Assembly: GCF_032463525.1 (NCBI RefSeq)
Contig: NZ_CP135971.1
Coordinates: 5,210,501 to 5,274,500 of the forward strand
Source: Pseudomonas sp. DTU_2021_1001937_2_SI_NGA_ILE_001
GTDB lineage: Bacteria > Pseudomonadota > Gammaproteobacteria > Pseudomonadales > Pseudomonadaceae
DNA length: 64,000 nucleotides
Reading direction: 5' to 3'
A model generated the notes under the pieces. That model saw only the letters and a program-made list of their open reading frames with translations. It was not told the DNA's origin and made no database searches. The position numbers and the translations under genes are program-made. This document shows positions 1 through 9,496 of the stretch, piece after piece (within the stretch, counting starts at the first letter, position 1; every line of letters begins with the position of its first letter).

Positions 1-319
1 CCTGGGCCAGAAAGAACCGCTCGCCAATCAATTCCCCCACCGCCGCCAACACCTGTGGCAAGCGGCAGACCTGCTGCACCCTCACGTCGTCGTCCAGCAT
101 CGAATGTCGCCAATCTGCGCCACGTGGTACCGGCCACTGCTCGGAAGGGCGGTATCCGGCGTCGAACGTCGCGCGCAAGGCGTCCAGCCACTCGGCGGGG
201 ATGGCGTTGCGCAGGAGAAGGTAGCCGTCGTGGTGCAACTGCTTGCGATGGGGCATGGGGATGAGTCCGTTCGTAGGCTGGTAATGCCAGGGATTCCAAT
301 AGGAGGTCCGCTCATACAT
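1..319 (-). CDS. PhyH-like dioxygenase, N-terminal part (cut by window edge)
   Basis: An open frame runs from ATG at 319 to the left edge without a stop, about 106 codons. Near residue 30 it reads HHDGYLLLRNAIP, followed by an amphipathic helix and FDAGYRP. This is the usual start of phytanoyl-CoA dioxygenase (PhyH) family Fe(II)/2-oxoglutarate oxygenases, where a short 'DGY.vv.n.l' strand precedes the jelly-roll core. The iron-binding HxD and distal His would lie outside the window, so catalytic competence cannot be judged. ATG at 256 is an alternative start; neither has a clear Shine-Dalgarno. It is divergent from the RTX gene. The substrate is unknown. Confidence 0.55.
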   Translation of the reverse strand, partial: MYERTSYWNPWHYQPTNGLIPMPHRKQLHHDGYLLLRNAIPAEWLDALRATFDAGYRPSEQWPVPRGADWRHSMLDDDVRVQQVCRLPQVLAAVGELIGERFFLAQ

Positions 320-365
320 TACAGCCAACTTGATTGTCCTAGGAGAGATTGTCAGAGTTTGACTA

Positions 366-381
366 GATACTCTGAAGTATC
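366..381. promoter_or_regulatory. Palindrome in the intergenic region before the RTX gene
   Basis: GATACT-CTGA-AGTATC is a perfect 6-bp inverted repeat in the 231 bp between the PhyH-like start and the RTX start. It could be an operator for either divergent gene. No factor is suggested by its sequence, and it could be chance. Confidence 0.25.
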
Positions 382-550
382 CAGTGCCCCGTAAATGGGG
401 GGCGGATTCACAAAAAATGGTTGTGCACCCAGTTGCTTCTTAATTTTTCTTAAAAACTGCCGAAAGCCATTCAGCAATGGTGTTTACGACATGGCCCTCC
501 GACCTTGCCGTGTTGTTAGTCCATCCAACATCAAGACAAGGAAGCAGCAA

Positions 551-3500
551 ATGGCAGTTATCAATGGGACAGCTGGTGCCGATGTCCTCACTGGAACAGC
601 GGAAGACGATCAGATCAATGCCTTGGCTGGTAACGATTTGATCAAGGGGAGTTTGGGGGCAGACAGAATTGATGGTGGTGCCGGATCGGATACCGTCGAC
701 TACTCGGCGTCCGCCGAAGCGGTCAACGTGAATGTACGCCAAGGGCTGAGCTTGGCCGGTCGTGGCGGTGATTCCGAAGGGGATATTCTGTATAGCATTG
801 AGGGCGTTATCGGTTCGAATTACGACGATATCATCACTGTCGGTCCCTTCAGTTCCTTCATCGGCTTTCGACTGGAAGGCGGTGCCGGTAACGATGTATA
901 CAACATCGGTGTGGGTTATACCCCGGTCATTGTCGAGCAGGCGGGCGGTGGTGACGATGAGGTAAGGGTGTCGGTGATCAATCCCAATAACACCTACTTG
1001 GCCGAAAACGTGGAGCGCTTGACCTATGTCGGTGCTGGCAACTTCACGGGCTATGGCAACGGATTGGACAACGTCATTACCGGCGGTTCGGGCAACGACA
1101 CCCTTTACGGTGGCGCAGGTGCCGATCAATTCATCGGCGGCGCTGGCTACGACACAGCCGGCTACCTCGACAGCAAGGTGGGTGTGACCGTCAATCTCAA
1201 GACCGGTGTGCACAGCGGGATTGCAGCTGGCGATACCTTCAGCGAGATTGAGGCGATCGGTGGCTCGAACTACGACGATACGTTTGTGGGCGATGGCAGC
1301 GGCATGGACTTCAACGGTGGTGCGGGTTTCGATACCGTTGACTATTCGGGCTCATCGGGGGCCGTGAACGTCTATCTGCGCAATGGTGCCGGTGTACCGA
1401 GTACGGGCGGCGACGCTGAGGGTACGATCCTGACGGCTGTCGAACACGTAATCGGTTCGGATTACGACGACACCATCACCGTTGGTCCCTTCAGTGTGGC
1501 GATCGGCTTTCGACTGGAAGGCGGTGCCGGTAACGATGTGTACAACATCGGTGTGGGCTACACCCCGGTCATTGTCGAGCAGGCGGGCGGTGGTGACGAT
1601 GAGGTAAGGGTGTCGGTGATCAATCCCAATAACACCTACTTGGCCGAAAACGTGGAGCGCTTGACCTATGTCGGTGCTGGCAACTTCACGGGCTATGGCA
1701 ACGGATTGGACAACGTCATTACCGGCGGTTCGGGCAACGACACCCTTTACGGTGGCGCAGGTGCCGATCAATTCATCGGCGGCGCTGGCTACGACACAGC
1801 CGGCTACCTCGACAGCAAGGTGGGTGTGACCGTCAATCTCAAGACCGGTGTGCACAGCGGGATTGCAGCTGGCGATACCTTCAGCGAGATTGAGGCGATC
1901 GGTGGCTCGAACTACGACGATACGTTTGTGGGCGATGGCAGCGGCATGGACTTCAACGGTGGTGCGGGTTTCGATACCGTTGACTATTCGGGCTCATCGG
2001 GGGCCGTGAACGTCTATCTGCGCAATGGTGCCGGTGTACCGAGTACGGGCGGCGACGCTGAGGGTACGATCCTGACGGCTGTCGAACACGTAATCGGTTC
2101 GGATTACGACGACACCATCACCGTTGGTCCCTTCAGTGTGGCGATCGGCTTTCGACTGGAAGGCGGTGCCGGTAACGATGTGTACAACATCGGTGTGGGC
2201 TACACCCCGGTCATTGTCGAGCAGGCGGGCGGTGGTGACGATGAGGTAAGGGTGTCGGTGATCAATCCCAATAACACCTACCTGGCTGAAAACGTGGAGC
2301 GCTTGACCTATGTCGGTGCTGGCAACTTCACGGGCTATGGCAACGGATTGGACAACGTCATTACCGGCGGTTCGGGCAACGACACCCTTTACGGTGGCGC
2401 AGGTGCCGATCAATTCATCGGCGGCGCTGGCTACGACACAGCCGGCTACCTCGACAGCAAGGTGGGTGTGACCGTCAATCTCAAGACCGGTGTGCACAGC
2501 GGGATTGCAGCTGGCGATACCTTCAGCGAGATTGAGGCGATCGGTGGCTCGAACTACGACGATACGTTTGTGGGCGATGGCAGCGGCATGGACTTCAACG
2601 GTGGTGCGGGTTTCGATACCGTTGACTATTCGGGCTCATCGGGGGCCGTGAACGTCTATCTGCGCAATGGTGCCGGTGTACCGAGTACGGGCGGCGACGC
2701 TGAGGGTACGATCCTGACGGCTGTCGAACACGTAATCGGTTCGGATTACGACGACACCATCACCGTTGGTCCCTTCAGTGTGGCGATCGGCTTTCGACTG
2801 GAAGGCGGTGCCGGTAACGATGTGTACAACATCGGTGTGGGCTACACCCCGGTCATTGTCGAGCAGGCGGGCGGTGGTGACGATGAGGTAAGGGTGTCGG
2901 TGATCAATCCCAATAACACCTACCTGGCTGAAAACGTGGAGCGCTTGACCTATGTCGGTGCTGGCAACTTCACGGGCTATGGCAACGGATTGGACAACGT
3001 CATTACCGGCGGTTCGGGCAACGACACCCTTTACGGTGGCGCAGGTGCCGATCAATTCATCGGCGGCGCTGGCTACGACACAGCTGGCTACATCGATAGT
3101 AAGGAGGCCATGGTTCTTAATCTGAGAACGAATGTTGTCTCAGGAATCGGTACCGGAGATACGTTCACAAGCATCGAGGCTTTCGGCGGATCTAATTTCA
3201 ACGACGTGTTTTACGGCGGTAGCACGGCCACTGGAATTGATGGTGCGGGTGGCCAGGATATGGTTACGTACGAACTGTCTGAAGAAGCAGTGACTATTGA
3301 TCTCCTTACTAGTACCGCTAACAAAGGTGATGCCGCAGGCGATACCTATACTCGAGTCGAGATTTTTCAGGGTAGCGGGCTCAATGACACGCTCTTAGGC
3401 TCAAATGTGGGAGACACATTTATAGGCGGAGCTGGCGCAGACACCATTGACGGTCGCGCAGGCGTGGACGGCGTTTGGTACATCACCAACTCGACCGCGG

Positions 3501-4276
3501 TCAGTATCAATTTGCAGACACAGATCAACCAAGGCGGGGATGCCGAGGGCGATGTACTGCTCAATATTGAAAGGGTAGTAGGCAGCCATTTTGACGACGT
3601 CTTGATCGGAGACTCGGGCGCCAATTACTTGGAGGGAGGCCTTGGCAACGATCTTATCAACGGGGGCGACGGGAACGACTACATCTATGGTGGCTTGTAC
3701 TCCCAGATCGCTCCCTTCACGCTCGAAGGCCAGACCAACGGCCCGCAGGCAGACACGCTTTATGGCGGTAGCGGTAACGACAATATCGTGACTGCCGCAG
3801 ATGACCGAGGCAGCCGAGCGTATGGTGAGGCAGGTGCTGATGTTATCACTGTCGTACACGGCACGGCCGACGGCGGCGATGGCAATGATGTGTTGACTGG
3901 TACTGGACTTGATTTTTCACTATTCGGCGGCGCGGGTGATGACAAGCTAGTGCTCAAGGCCAGCGGCAGGGCAGAGGGCGGGGAAGGTGATGACACCTAT
4001 ACGGTCGATACCAGTGCTTTGGTAACAATCCAGGACACAGGCGCAAGCCGGGGCGATAAGCTCGTTCTATCTTATATCCGCAGCGTTGATCTTCTAATGG
4101 ATCGTATCGGTGCCGACCTCTATCTGCACAGGTCTAAATACACAGCAGGGGAGGAGCCTAAGGAGGGCGTATTGCTCAAGGACTGGTTCGCGGGTTACAA
4201 CACCATCGAACAAATTCAGACCTCTGATATCCAGTTGATCAGCCTGCCGACCAGCTCAAGCGCGATGTTCGCGTGA
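551..4276 (+). CDS. RTX-type calcium-binding repeat protein
   Basis: A 1241-residue protein with many nonapeptides of the GGxGxDxx type (for example GGSGNDTLYGGAGADQF), which form Ca2+-bound beta-rolls in proteins exported by type I secretion. There is no N-terminal signal peptide. The C-terminal 80 residues (DKLVLSYIRSVDLL..., LLKDWFAGYNTIEQIQ) match the haemolysin-type calcium-binding related domain that often ends such proteins. Residues 106-846 are 3.5 copies of a 214-residue unit. Start: ATG 551 has AAGGAAG upstream and begins MAVINGTAGADVL, a typical RTX opening; the same frame is open from 395, but that stretch does not look like protein. No ABC exporter genes are nearby. No enzyme or adhesin domain is recognised. 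Confidence 0.85.
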   Translation: MAVINGTAGADVLTGTAEDDQINALAGNDLIKGSLGADRIDGGAGSDTVDYSASAEAVNVNVRQGLSLAGRGGDSEGDILYSIEGVIGSNYDDIITVGPFSSFIGFRLEGGAGNDVYNIGVGYTPVIVEQAGGGDDEVRVSVINPNNTYLAENVERLTYVGAGNFTGYGNGLDNVITGGSGNDTLYGGAGADQFIGGAGYDTAGYLDSKVGVTVNLKTGVHSGIAAGDTFSEIEAIGGSNYDDTFVGDGSGMDFNGGAGFDTVDYSGSSGAVNVYLRNGAGVPSTGGDAEGTILTAVEHVIGSDYDDTITVGPFSVAIGFRLEGGAGNDVYNIGVGYTPVIVEQAGGGDDEVRVSVINPNNTYLAENVERLTYVGAGNFTGYGNGLDNVITGGSGNDTLYGGAGADQFIGGAGYDTAGYLDSKVGVTVNLKTGVHSGIAAGDTFSEIEAIGGSNYDDTFVGDGSGMDFNGGAGFDTVDYSGSSGAVNVYLRNGAGVPSTGGDAEGTILTAVEHVIGSDYDDTITVGPFSVAIGFRLEGGAGNDVYNIGVGYTPVIVEQAGGGDDEVRVSVINPNNTYLAENVERLTYVGAGNFTGYGNGLDNVITGGSGNDTLYGGAGADQFIGGAGYDTAGYLDSKVGVTVNLKTGVHSGIAAGDTFSEIEAIGGSNYDDTFVGDGSGMDFNGGAGFDTVDYSGSSGAVNVYLRNGAGVPSTGGDAEGTILTAVEHVIGSDYDDTITVGPFSVAIGFRLEGGAGNDVYNIGVGYTPVIVEQAGGGDDEVRVSVINPNNTYLAENVERLTYVGAGNFTGYGNGLDNVITGGSGNDTLYGGAGADQFIGGAGYDTAGYIDSKEAMVLNLRTNVVSGIGTGDTFTSIEAFGGSNFNDVFYGGSTATGIDGAGGQDMVTYELSEEAVTIDLLTSTANKGDAAGDTYTRVEIFQGSGLNDTLLGSNVGDTFIGGAGADTIDGRAGVDGVWYITNSTAVSINLQTQINQGGDAEGDVLLNIERVVGSHFDDVLIGDSGANYLEGGLGNDLINGGDGNDYIYGGLYSQIAPFTLEGQTNGPQADTLYGGSGNDNIVTAADDRGSRAYGEAGADVITVVHGTADGGDGNDVLTGTGLDFSLFGGAGDDKLVLKASGRAEGGEGDDTYTVDTSALVTIQDTGASRGDKLVLSYIRSVDLLMDRIGADLYLHRSKYTAGEEPKEGVLLKDWFAGYNTIEQIQTSDIQLISLPTSSSAMFA
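866..3090 (+). repeat. 3.5 near-identical tandem 642-bp repeats inside the RTX gene
   Basis: Units begin at 866, 1508, 2150 and 2792 with TTTCGACTGGAAGGC. The fourth breaks off near 3090, where the sequence diverges at GGCTACATCGATAG. Copies differ at only a few bases: copies 1 and 2 share 'tacttggccg' where copies 3 and 4 share 'tacctggctg', and copy 1 alone has 'gatgtatacaac'. The 642-bp period (214 codons) keeps the frame. Such identity implies recent amplification or gene conversion; copy number may vary between strains or be mis-assembled. Confidence 0.95.
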
Positions 4277-4327
4277 CGGTGTAATCAAGGCTCCCATAGT
4301 CAAGAGATGAGCCTGAAAAGATGAAAG

Positions 4328-4354
4328 GGGCGGCCTAATAGGCCGTCCTTTTTT
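4328..4354 (+). terminator. Rho-independent terminator of the RTX gene
   Basis: GGGCGGCC-TAATA-GGCCGTCC followed by TTTTTT, 52 bp after the RTX stop. The 8-bp stem contains one G-U pair. Confidence 0.85.
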
Positions 4355-4377
4355 ATGAACGAGCCATGTGGCGTTGC

Positions 4378-5346
4378 CTATCTCAGTGAACTAGTCCCAT
4401 ACACCCACCGCAGACTCAGTTGAGTCATGAACCACAGCAGCGCCAGCAGCACCAGCCAGAAGATCAGCAGCAGCGACAGCACCAGCATCTGCGAGCCACT
4501 GAGCAGCGCGGTGAACAGCACGAAGCACAGTGCCAAGGCCACCGACAGCCAGATGGACACGCACAGCAGCATGCTCACCAGCAGACGGCCGATGGCCAGG
4601 TACGACAGCTGTGGCGGCAGCGCCTTGTGTGCGGCCAGCAGCGCGACCAGGCCGTACAGCAGGCCCACGGCGCTGCCGACCGGGATCAGCCAGTCACCGT
4701 TGTAGGCGCTGCTGTTGGCCATGGGCACCAGGGTCAGCAGCTTGACGTAGATGGCGCTGAACAACAGCGCACAGGCGAGTGCCGCTTCACCTCGATTGAC
4801 CACGCCTTGCCCCGGCTGGACCAGGCCCTTGATGCGCATCAGGTGCAGGCTCAGCCACAGCGGCAGCAGGGTGGTCAGTACGAACGACAGCAGGTTCAGG
4901 GGTTGCATCAGCACCGTGAAGTCGGGCGCGTCGGCCTGGTTTTCGGCCCAGCCTGCCAGCAGCCACCACAGCATGTTGTAGAGCACCGCCACCAGCACGG
5001 CGGCGGTGACATAAAGCCCCAGGAACATCATGATGAGCCGCTTCGGCCGGGTGACGTCGACAAGGTTGTGGCGTTGCAGGTACCAGCGTGTCATCAGCAA
5101 GGCACAGCAGCCATCGACGGCCAGGCCGCCGGGCAGGTAGGCGGCGACCTGCCACAGGTTGTTCAGGTAGGCCGTGAAATGCTCGTGCGGCAGGGTGAAC
5201 CACATCACCACCCAACGCAGCACCAGCGCGACCATGCTGAACGCCATGATGGCGAGCAGCATCTGCACGGGCAGCCGCGAAGGTGCAGCAGGTTTGAGCG
5301 TGGCGTTGGGGGCAGCTTGGGTAGCGGTTGGCGGCGTGTCGTACAT
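4378..5346 (-). CDS. Polytopic membrane protein of unknown function (one domain copy)
   Basis: 322 residues with about eight hydrophobic segments. I do not recognise the family. Landmarks are RLPVQMLLAIMAFSM (first membrane segment), LLMTRWYLQRHNL, LTTLLPLWLSLHLMRI and a C-terminal LLWFMTQLSLRWVY. The same landmarks appear twice in the larger gene just upstream at 5468-7387, so the two loci come from duplication. Start: ATG 5346 with GAAAG upstream; an in-frame GTG at 5361 is the alternative. The genes are co-directional with a 121-bp gap. Polar content is low and no catalytic motif is visible. Confidence 0.7.
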   Translation of the reverse strand: MYDTPPTATQAAPNATLKPAAPSRLPVQMLLAIMAFSMVALVLRWVVMWFTLPHEHFTAYLNNLWQVAAYLPGGLAVDGCCALLMTRWYLQRHNLVDVTRPKRLIMMFLGLYVTAAVLVAVLYNMLWWLLAGWAENQADAPDFTVLMQPLNLLSFVLTTLLPLWLSLHLMRIKGLVQPGQGVVNRGEAALACALLFSAIYVKLLTLVPMANSSAYNGDWLIPVGSAVGLLYGLVALLAAHKALPPQLSYLAIGRLLVSMLLCVSIWLSVALALCFVLFTALLSGSQMLVLSLLLIFWLVLLALLWFMTQLSLRWVYGTSSLR

Positions 5347-5467
5347 GCTGAGTGCTTTCACAATGTTTAGCGGATGCCGGCAGATATACCGGCATCGCGC
5401 TCGCCTGTGAAGCGTGTCGAGCCTGTGGCGCTATCCCGTGTGAATGGCAACACGGTTCCCTGAATGC

Positions 5468-7387
5468 TCAGGCCGTAGTGGGGCGGTAGACCAAACGCAG
5501 GCTCAGTTGCGTCAATGGCCACAGCAGCCCGAGCAGAATGAACCCGAACGGCAGGGTGTAGAACTCCGCGTCACCGTAACGGCGACTGTCGATCAGGACG
5601 AACAGAAAGGACCCCATCTGTGCCAAGACCACCAGCCAGACCACCATGCACACGGCCAGGCTGCCCAGTAGACGTCGTACCTGCAGGCGCGGCAACGGCT
5701 GCGCGAAGAACCGGTAGGCAGCGGCCATTGCGACTGCTCCATACAGGAGCCCGGCCAGTTGGCTGACCGCGATGGCGCCCCTTAACTCGTAGGTCGAATC
5801 AATGAACGTCAGCGCCAGCGTCAACAGGGTCTGGTAGGCCAGATGGAACATCAGCCCGAACAGCAGGGCGGCTTCAGCCCGCGTGACCGGGCTTGGTCCG
5901 GACTCTACCTGACCATGGGTGCGCGTCAGGTGCAGGCTGAGCCACAGTGGCAGCAGCGCGAGGAGCAGGAAATGGCCTTGATTGAGCAGGATGCGAGGCA
6001 GACGCGCTATATGTCGAGTCTCGCGGTCGTCCAGCCAGGGCCGCAAGAGTTGCTCCAGCAGTTGGTAGAGCGTGCCGAGACCGAAGTAGAGGATCAGATA
6101 GAGGATTAAATAGAGGATAAAGAACAGTGCCAGCCAACGCCCGGGCCGTATGAGTTGCTTCAGGCCATGGCGTTGCATGTACCAGAGGACCAGCAGCAGG
6201 GCGCAGCCTGTTTTAGTGGCCAATTCCGCAGGCCAGGTCGCCGCCCACTTCCACAGGTCGTGCAGGTAGTACTGGAACATTTCGGGGGGCATCTGCAGCC
6301 AGCGGCGAAACCAGCGGGAGGCAATCGACAGCGCAGAGCAGATCATCAATGCGATCATCGCCTGAACAGGCAGTTGGCGCAGCAGGCCTGGTTCGCCCGG
6401 CACCCGTGGCGCGCGCTGACAGGGCTCGCCCGGAGCAGGCGAATTGAAATGTTGCAGCGCGTGCTTTGTCAGCGCCCAGAGCAACATCGCCAGCGTCAGC
6501 GCAGAGAGTGGAACGAAGCCCTTTATCAAGAATTCAAGGCCGAGATGACCCAGCATGGCCAGCCCCCAATAGAGCTGCGCAACTGCCGCCAGCCAAAGCC
6601 CGGCGCACAGTGTGACGCGGTAAAGCAGGCGGCCGACAGGCAGTGCCGCTGTATACGGTGCGCAGTGCCTGAGTGCGGCGATGCACGCCACCAGGGCGTA
6701 TAGGGCGCAGATCATATGAGCGAGCGCCCACGCATCGCTCGAGTGGTAGCCGTTGGTGATCCATTTCAGCCAGTCGAGAAATTTGGTGCAGAACAGGCTG
6801 AACGTCAGGCCGAAGGCCAGCGCCAGTTCAGTGCGTCCGACGGCGCTACGTCCGGCTTCGAAGTGCCCCGAAATGCGTGCAACGTGCAGGCTCAGCCACA
6901 ACGGCAGCAGGGTGGTGAGCACGTAGAACAGTATGTTCATAGGCTCTTGGAGCAAACCGATGAGCGTTCTGCTGAGTACTGGGTCCTGCATGTCGATCAC
7001 AGTCTGCCAGAACATTCTGTAAAGCCGGTTGAGGACGATACTGCTCAGCAGGTTGAGGCTTGCGAGTAGCGCGATGGTTCTGGTGTAGCCAGTGAGATCC
7101 AGCAGGCCATGATGCTGCAGATACCAGCGTGTCAGCAGCAGGGCAAGGCAGCCCTCAAGGGCCAGGGCGCCCGGCCAGGACATGGCCGCGTTCCAGATAT
7201 CCTCCACGGAGCGCTGAAAGTCTTCAGGGGAGTCGTTCAACCATCCGCAGAGGTAGCGGACCGCGATGTTCAGGAGGCAGCAGATCATCATCACCACCAT
7301 CAAACGCAGCGGTAGCGGTGACAGTGTTCGGCTTTGCGTGGGTAAGCCGGATACGTTCCGGCCGGCGAGGGCAGAAGGGCAATGCAT
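5468..7387 (-). CDS. Membrane protein made of two fused copies of the 4378-5346 domain
   Basis: 639 residues. The first half (about 25-310) and second half (about 335-639) each repeat the whole domain of the downstream gene: a first segment after L(R/P)L/LPVQ, LLLTRWYLQHHGL or LLLVLWYMQRHGL, L(T)TLLPLWLSLH(V/L).R, and a terminal LLWPLTQLSLRLVY. The linker is hydrophilic (APGEPCQRAPRVPGEP). This implies an in-frame fusion of two tandem genes. The second half carries a short LILYLILYLILYF repeat from a small tandem DNA repeat. ATG 7387 lacks a good ribosome-binding site, so the start is uncertain. Function unknown. Confidence 0.7.
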   Translation of the reverse strand: MHCPSALAGRNVSGLPTQSRTLSPLPLRLMVVMMICCLLNIAVRYLCGWLNDSPEDFQRSVEDIWNAAMSWPGALALEGCLALLLTRWYLQHHGLLDLTGYTRTIALLASLNLLSSIVLNRLYRMFWQTVIDMQDPVLSRTLIGLLQEPMNILFYVLTTLLPLWLSLHVARISGHFEAGRSAVGRTELALAFGLTFSLFCTKFLDWLKWITNGYHSSDAWALAHMICALYALVACIAALRHCAPYTAALPVGRLLYRVTLCAGLWLAAVAQLYWGLAMLGHLGLEFLIKGFVPLSALTLAMLLWALTKHALQHFNSPAPGEPCQRAPRVPGEPGLLRQLPVQAMIALMICSALSIASRWFRRWLQMPPEMFQYYLHDLWKWAATWPAELATKTGCALLLVLWYMQRHGLKQLIRPGRWLALFFILYLILYLILYFGLGTLYQLLEQLLRPWLDDRETRHIARLPRILLNQGHFLLLALLPLWLSLHLTRTHGQVESGPSPVTRAEAALLFGLMFHLAYQTLLTLALTFIDSTYELRGAIAVSQLAGLLYGAVAMAAAYRFFAQPLPRLQVRRLLGSLAVCMVVWLVVLAQMGSFLFVLIDSRRYGDAEFYTLPFGFILLGLLWPLTQLSLRLVYRPTTA

Positions 7388-7471
7388 GTTGGAGGTCTTC
7401 CGTGAGGCGTGCGTCAGCGCGCCATCAGGTGGCGGCGCTTGGAGCGGGGTTATGAAAGTTGTCTGTGCGCG

Positions 7472-8020
7472 TTAGCGCGAAGGCGGCGGCAGCCATTGCG
7501 AGCCGCCGAGGCGGGGGCGCAGCCAGGTGATGACCGACAGGGCGGCCGAGAGAATCAGCAGGTACTCGAAAAAGCGGAAAGGCACCACCAGCCAGCTGCT
7601 CAGTTCACGCACCACCTGGCCTTCGGCATCGACGAAACGGAAATCGTAATTGACCCCGGTGCTGCTGCTGCCGTGGCTGATGTCTTCATGGGTTTGCAGG
7701 TGCGTGCCGGCGGGGGCGAACAGCCATTCCAGCGGCTGGTTGTAGAGGTAGTTGCCACGGGCATCGAGCAGCATCGCCACGAAGGCGACGAAAGCGATCA
7801 GGATCGCCGCCGCAGCGGGCTTGGCCCAGGTGATGCGGAATTTCCACATGGCCGCACTGAACGCCACCAGAATGCCGATGCTGGCCACGCCATCGATGAA
7901 GATGGCACCGTGGAAGAACAGTGCGACCAGCAGGCCGAAGACGCCAAAGGCGGCGATGAGGGCAGTGGCGATGCCGAAGATGTAGAGGACGGTAGCGAGG
8001 CTTGAGCGTGGCTTTTTCAT
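7472..8020 (-). CDS. Inner-membrane protein of unknown function
   Basis: 182 residues from ATG 8020 (MKKPRSSLATVLYIFGIATALIA). There are three N-terminal membrane helices, then a soluble stretch of about 60 residues (GNYLYNQPLEWLFAPAGTHLQTHEDISHG), then a final helix near FRFFEYLLILSAALSVI. The soluble part probably faces the periplasm. The frame is open to 8047, but MKKP is the more natural start for a membrane protein. No family recognised; it ends 84 bp before the two-domain membrane gene and is co-directional with it. Confidence 0.6.
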   Translation of the reverse strand: MKKPRSSLATVLYIFGIATALIAAFGVFGLLVALFFHGAIFIDGVASIGILVAFSAAMWKFRITWAKPAAAAILIAFVAFVAMLLDARGNYLYNQPLEWLFAPAGTHLQTHEDISHGSSSTGVNYDFRFVDAEGQVVRELSSWLVVPFRFFEYLLILSAALSVITWLRPRLGGSQWLPPPSR

Positions 8021-8293
8021 GGGGGCGATTCTAACCCACGCCTGCACTGGGATCCCAGGCGCACGCTGCGCCGGGTCGTTACGCTTTTAGACGGACCGAG
8101 GACCTCGGTGGCCCTGTCAGCCGGCGGAAAGCGACGCGGGTGATCGGCTTGTCAGGGCAGGCTGGCGCGAGTGGCGGCCTGAATGGCAGCGACTCCTCTG
8201 GCGTGAGAAAAACCACTCTGTTGCTGACACACCTTGAAACATTCGTGACGGTTCTGCGGTCAACCGCCTGTCTCGTCCACTGCCTGGCCTTTC

Positions 8294-9487
8294 ATGAAAA
8301 CACCCGACCCCGCCCGCCGCCTGCCGCAGCTCAACCAATTGCGTAATCTGAAAATGGCCCGCTCCGCCCACGCCTATGTGCGCGGCAGTACCGTGCAGTT
8401 CTACGAGTGGCTGCAAAGCCAGCCGGGCCGACGTTTGCCACGCGGCCCGGCGGTGTGGATCTGCGGGGATTGCCATGCCGGCAACCTCGGCCCCACCGGC
8501 GACCTCAAGGGCGGTATCGACGTGCACATCCGGGACCTGGACCAGACCGTGGTCGGCAACCCGGCCCATGACCTCGTACGCCTGGCGCTGTCGCTGGCCA
8601 CCGCTGCGCGGGGCTCCGACCTGCCAGGGGTGACCACTGCGCGCATGCTCGAAGAAATGATGCGTGGCTACGAGCTGGCGTTCCAGACCAGCCTCGACCA
8701 CGAGCCGCCGCGCCCGCAGCAGGTCAAGGCCGGCATGCGCAGCGCGGTGCGCCGTACCTGGAAGCACCTGGCCCGTGAACGCATGCAGGCCAGCCGCCTG
8801 ACCCTGCCGCTGGGCAAGCACTTCTGGCGCCTGAGCAAGGCCGAGCGCCAGGCCATCGAGGTGCTGTGCCAGACCCCGGAAATCCACGCACTGGTCACCG
8901 CACTCAAGGGCCGCAGTCATGACGACGAAGTCGCGCTGCTCGACTGCGCCTACTGGGTAAAGGGCTGCAGCTCTTTGGGGCTGCGTCGCTATGCGGTGCT
9001 GCTCAGCGTCAGCGATGGCGAGGATGAAGACTACTGCCTGCTGGACATCAAACAGGCGGTGGCCGCCGCTGCACCGCGTGCCGCCCGCGCCGGTATGCCG
9101 CGCGACAATGGTCGGCGCGTAGTGGAAGGCGCCCGGCAACTGTCACCCGGCCTGGGCAACCGCATGCTCGCCGTGCGCCTGCTGGAGCATTCGTTCTTCA
9201 TCCGTGAACTGCTGCCTCAGGACCTCAAGCTGGAGCTGGACCAGCTCGACCCGCGCCAAGCCATGGAAGCGGCCAGCTACCTGGCCCGAGTGGTCGGCCA
9301 GGCCCATGCCCGGCAAATGGACCTGGAAACCCGCCTGGACTGGATCAACGACCTGCAGAACAACCGCACCCGCACCCTGGATGCGCCGTCGTGGCTGTGG
9401 AGCAGCGTGGTGGAACTGGTCGGCGCCCACGAGATGGGCTACCTCGCGCACTGTCGGCGCTATGCGCTGGAGCAGGACGCCGACTGA
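8294..9487 (+). CDS. DUF2252 family protein
   Basis: 397 residues. The signature of the DUF2252 family is present: VWICGDCHAGNLGP (family pattern 'GDxHxxNFG') near residue 57, then DVHIRDLDQTVVGNPAHDLVRLALSLA, where a conserved Asp pair and Arg follow. The motif order resembles the catalytic loop and metal site of aminoglycoside phosphotransferase-like kinases, so a small-molecule kinase role has been considered for the family, but this is inference. It is convergent with the MFS gene, 9 bp between stops. Confidence 0.8.
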   Translation: MKTPDPARRLPQLNQLRNLKMARSAHAYVRGSTVQFYEWLQSQPGRRLPRGPAVWICGDCHAGNLGPTGDLKGGIDVHIRDLDQTVVGNPAHDLVRLALSLATAARGSDLPGVTTARMLEEMMRGYELAFQTSLDHEPPRPQQVKAGMRSAVRRTWKHLARERMQASRLTLPLGKHFWRLSKAERQAIEVLCQTPEIHALVTALKGRSHDDEVALLDCAYWVKGCSSLGLRRYAVLLSVSDGEDEDYCLLDIKQAVAAAAPRAARAGMPRDNGRRVVEGARQLSPGLGNRMLAVRLLEHSFFIRELLPQDLKLELDQLDPRQAMEAASYLARVVGQAHARQMDLETRLDWINDLQNNRTRTLDAPSWLWSSVVELVGAHEMGYLAHCRRYALEQDAD

Positions 9488-9496
9488 CCCACTGCC

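Noticed and set aside
440..3055. Minus-strand open frames (about 140-257 codons) opposite the RTX repeats
   Set aside because: They repeat with the same 642-bp period and only mirror the plus-strand repeats; no ribosome-binding sites and no protein-like features.
866..3090. Possible CRISPR-like array
   Set aside because: Units are 642 bp, coding and in frame; no short repeat-spacer pattern anywhere in the window.
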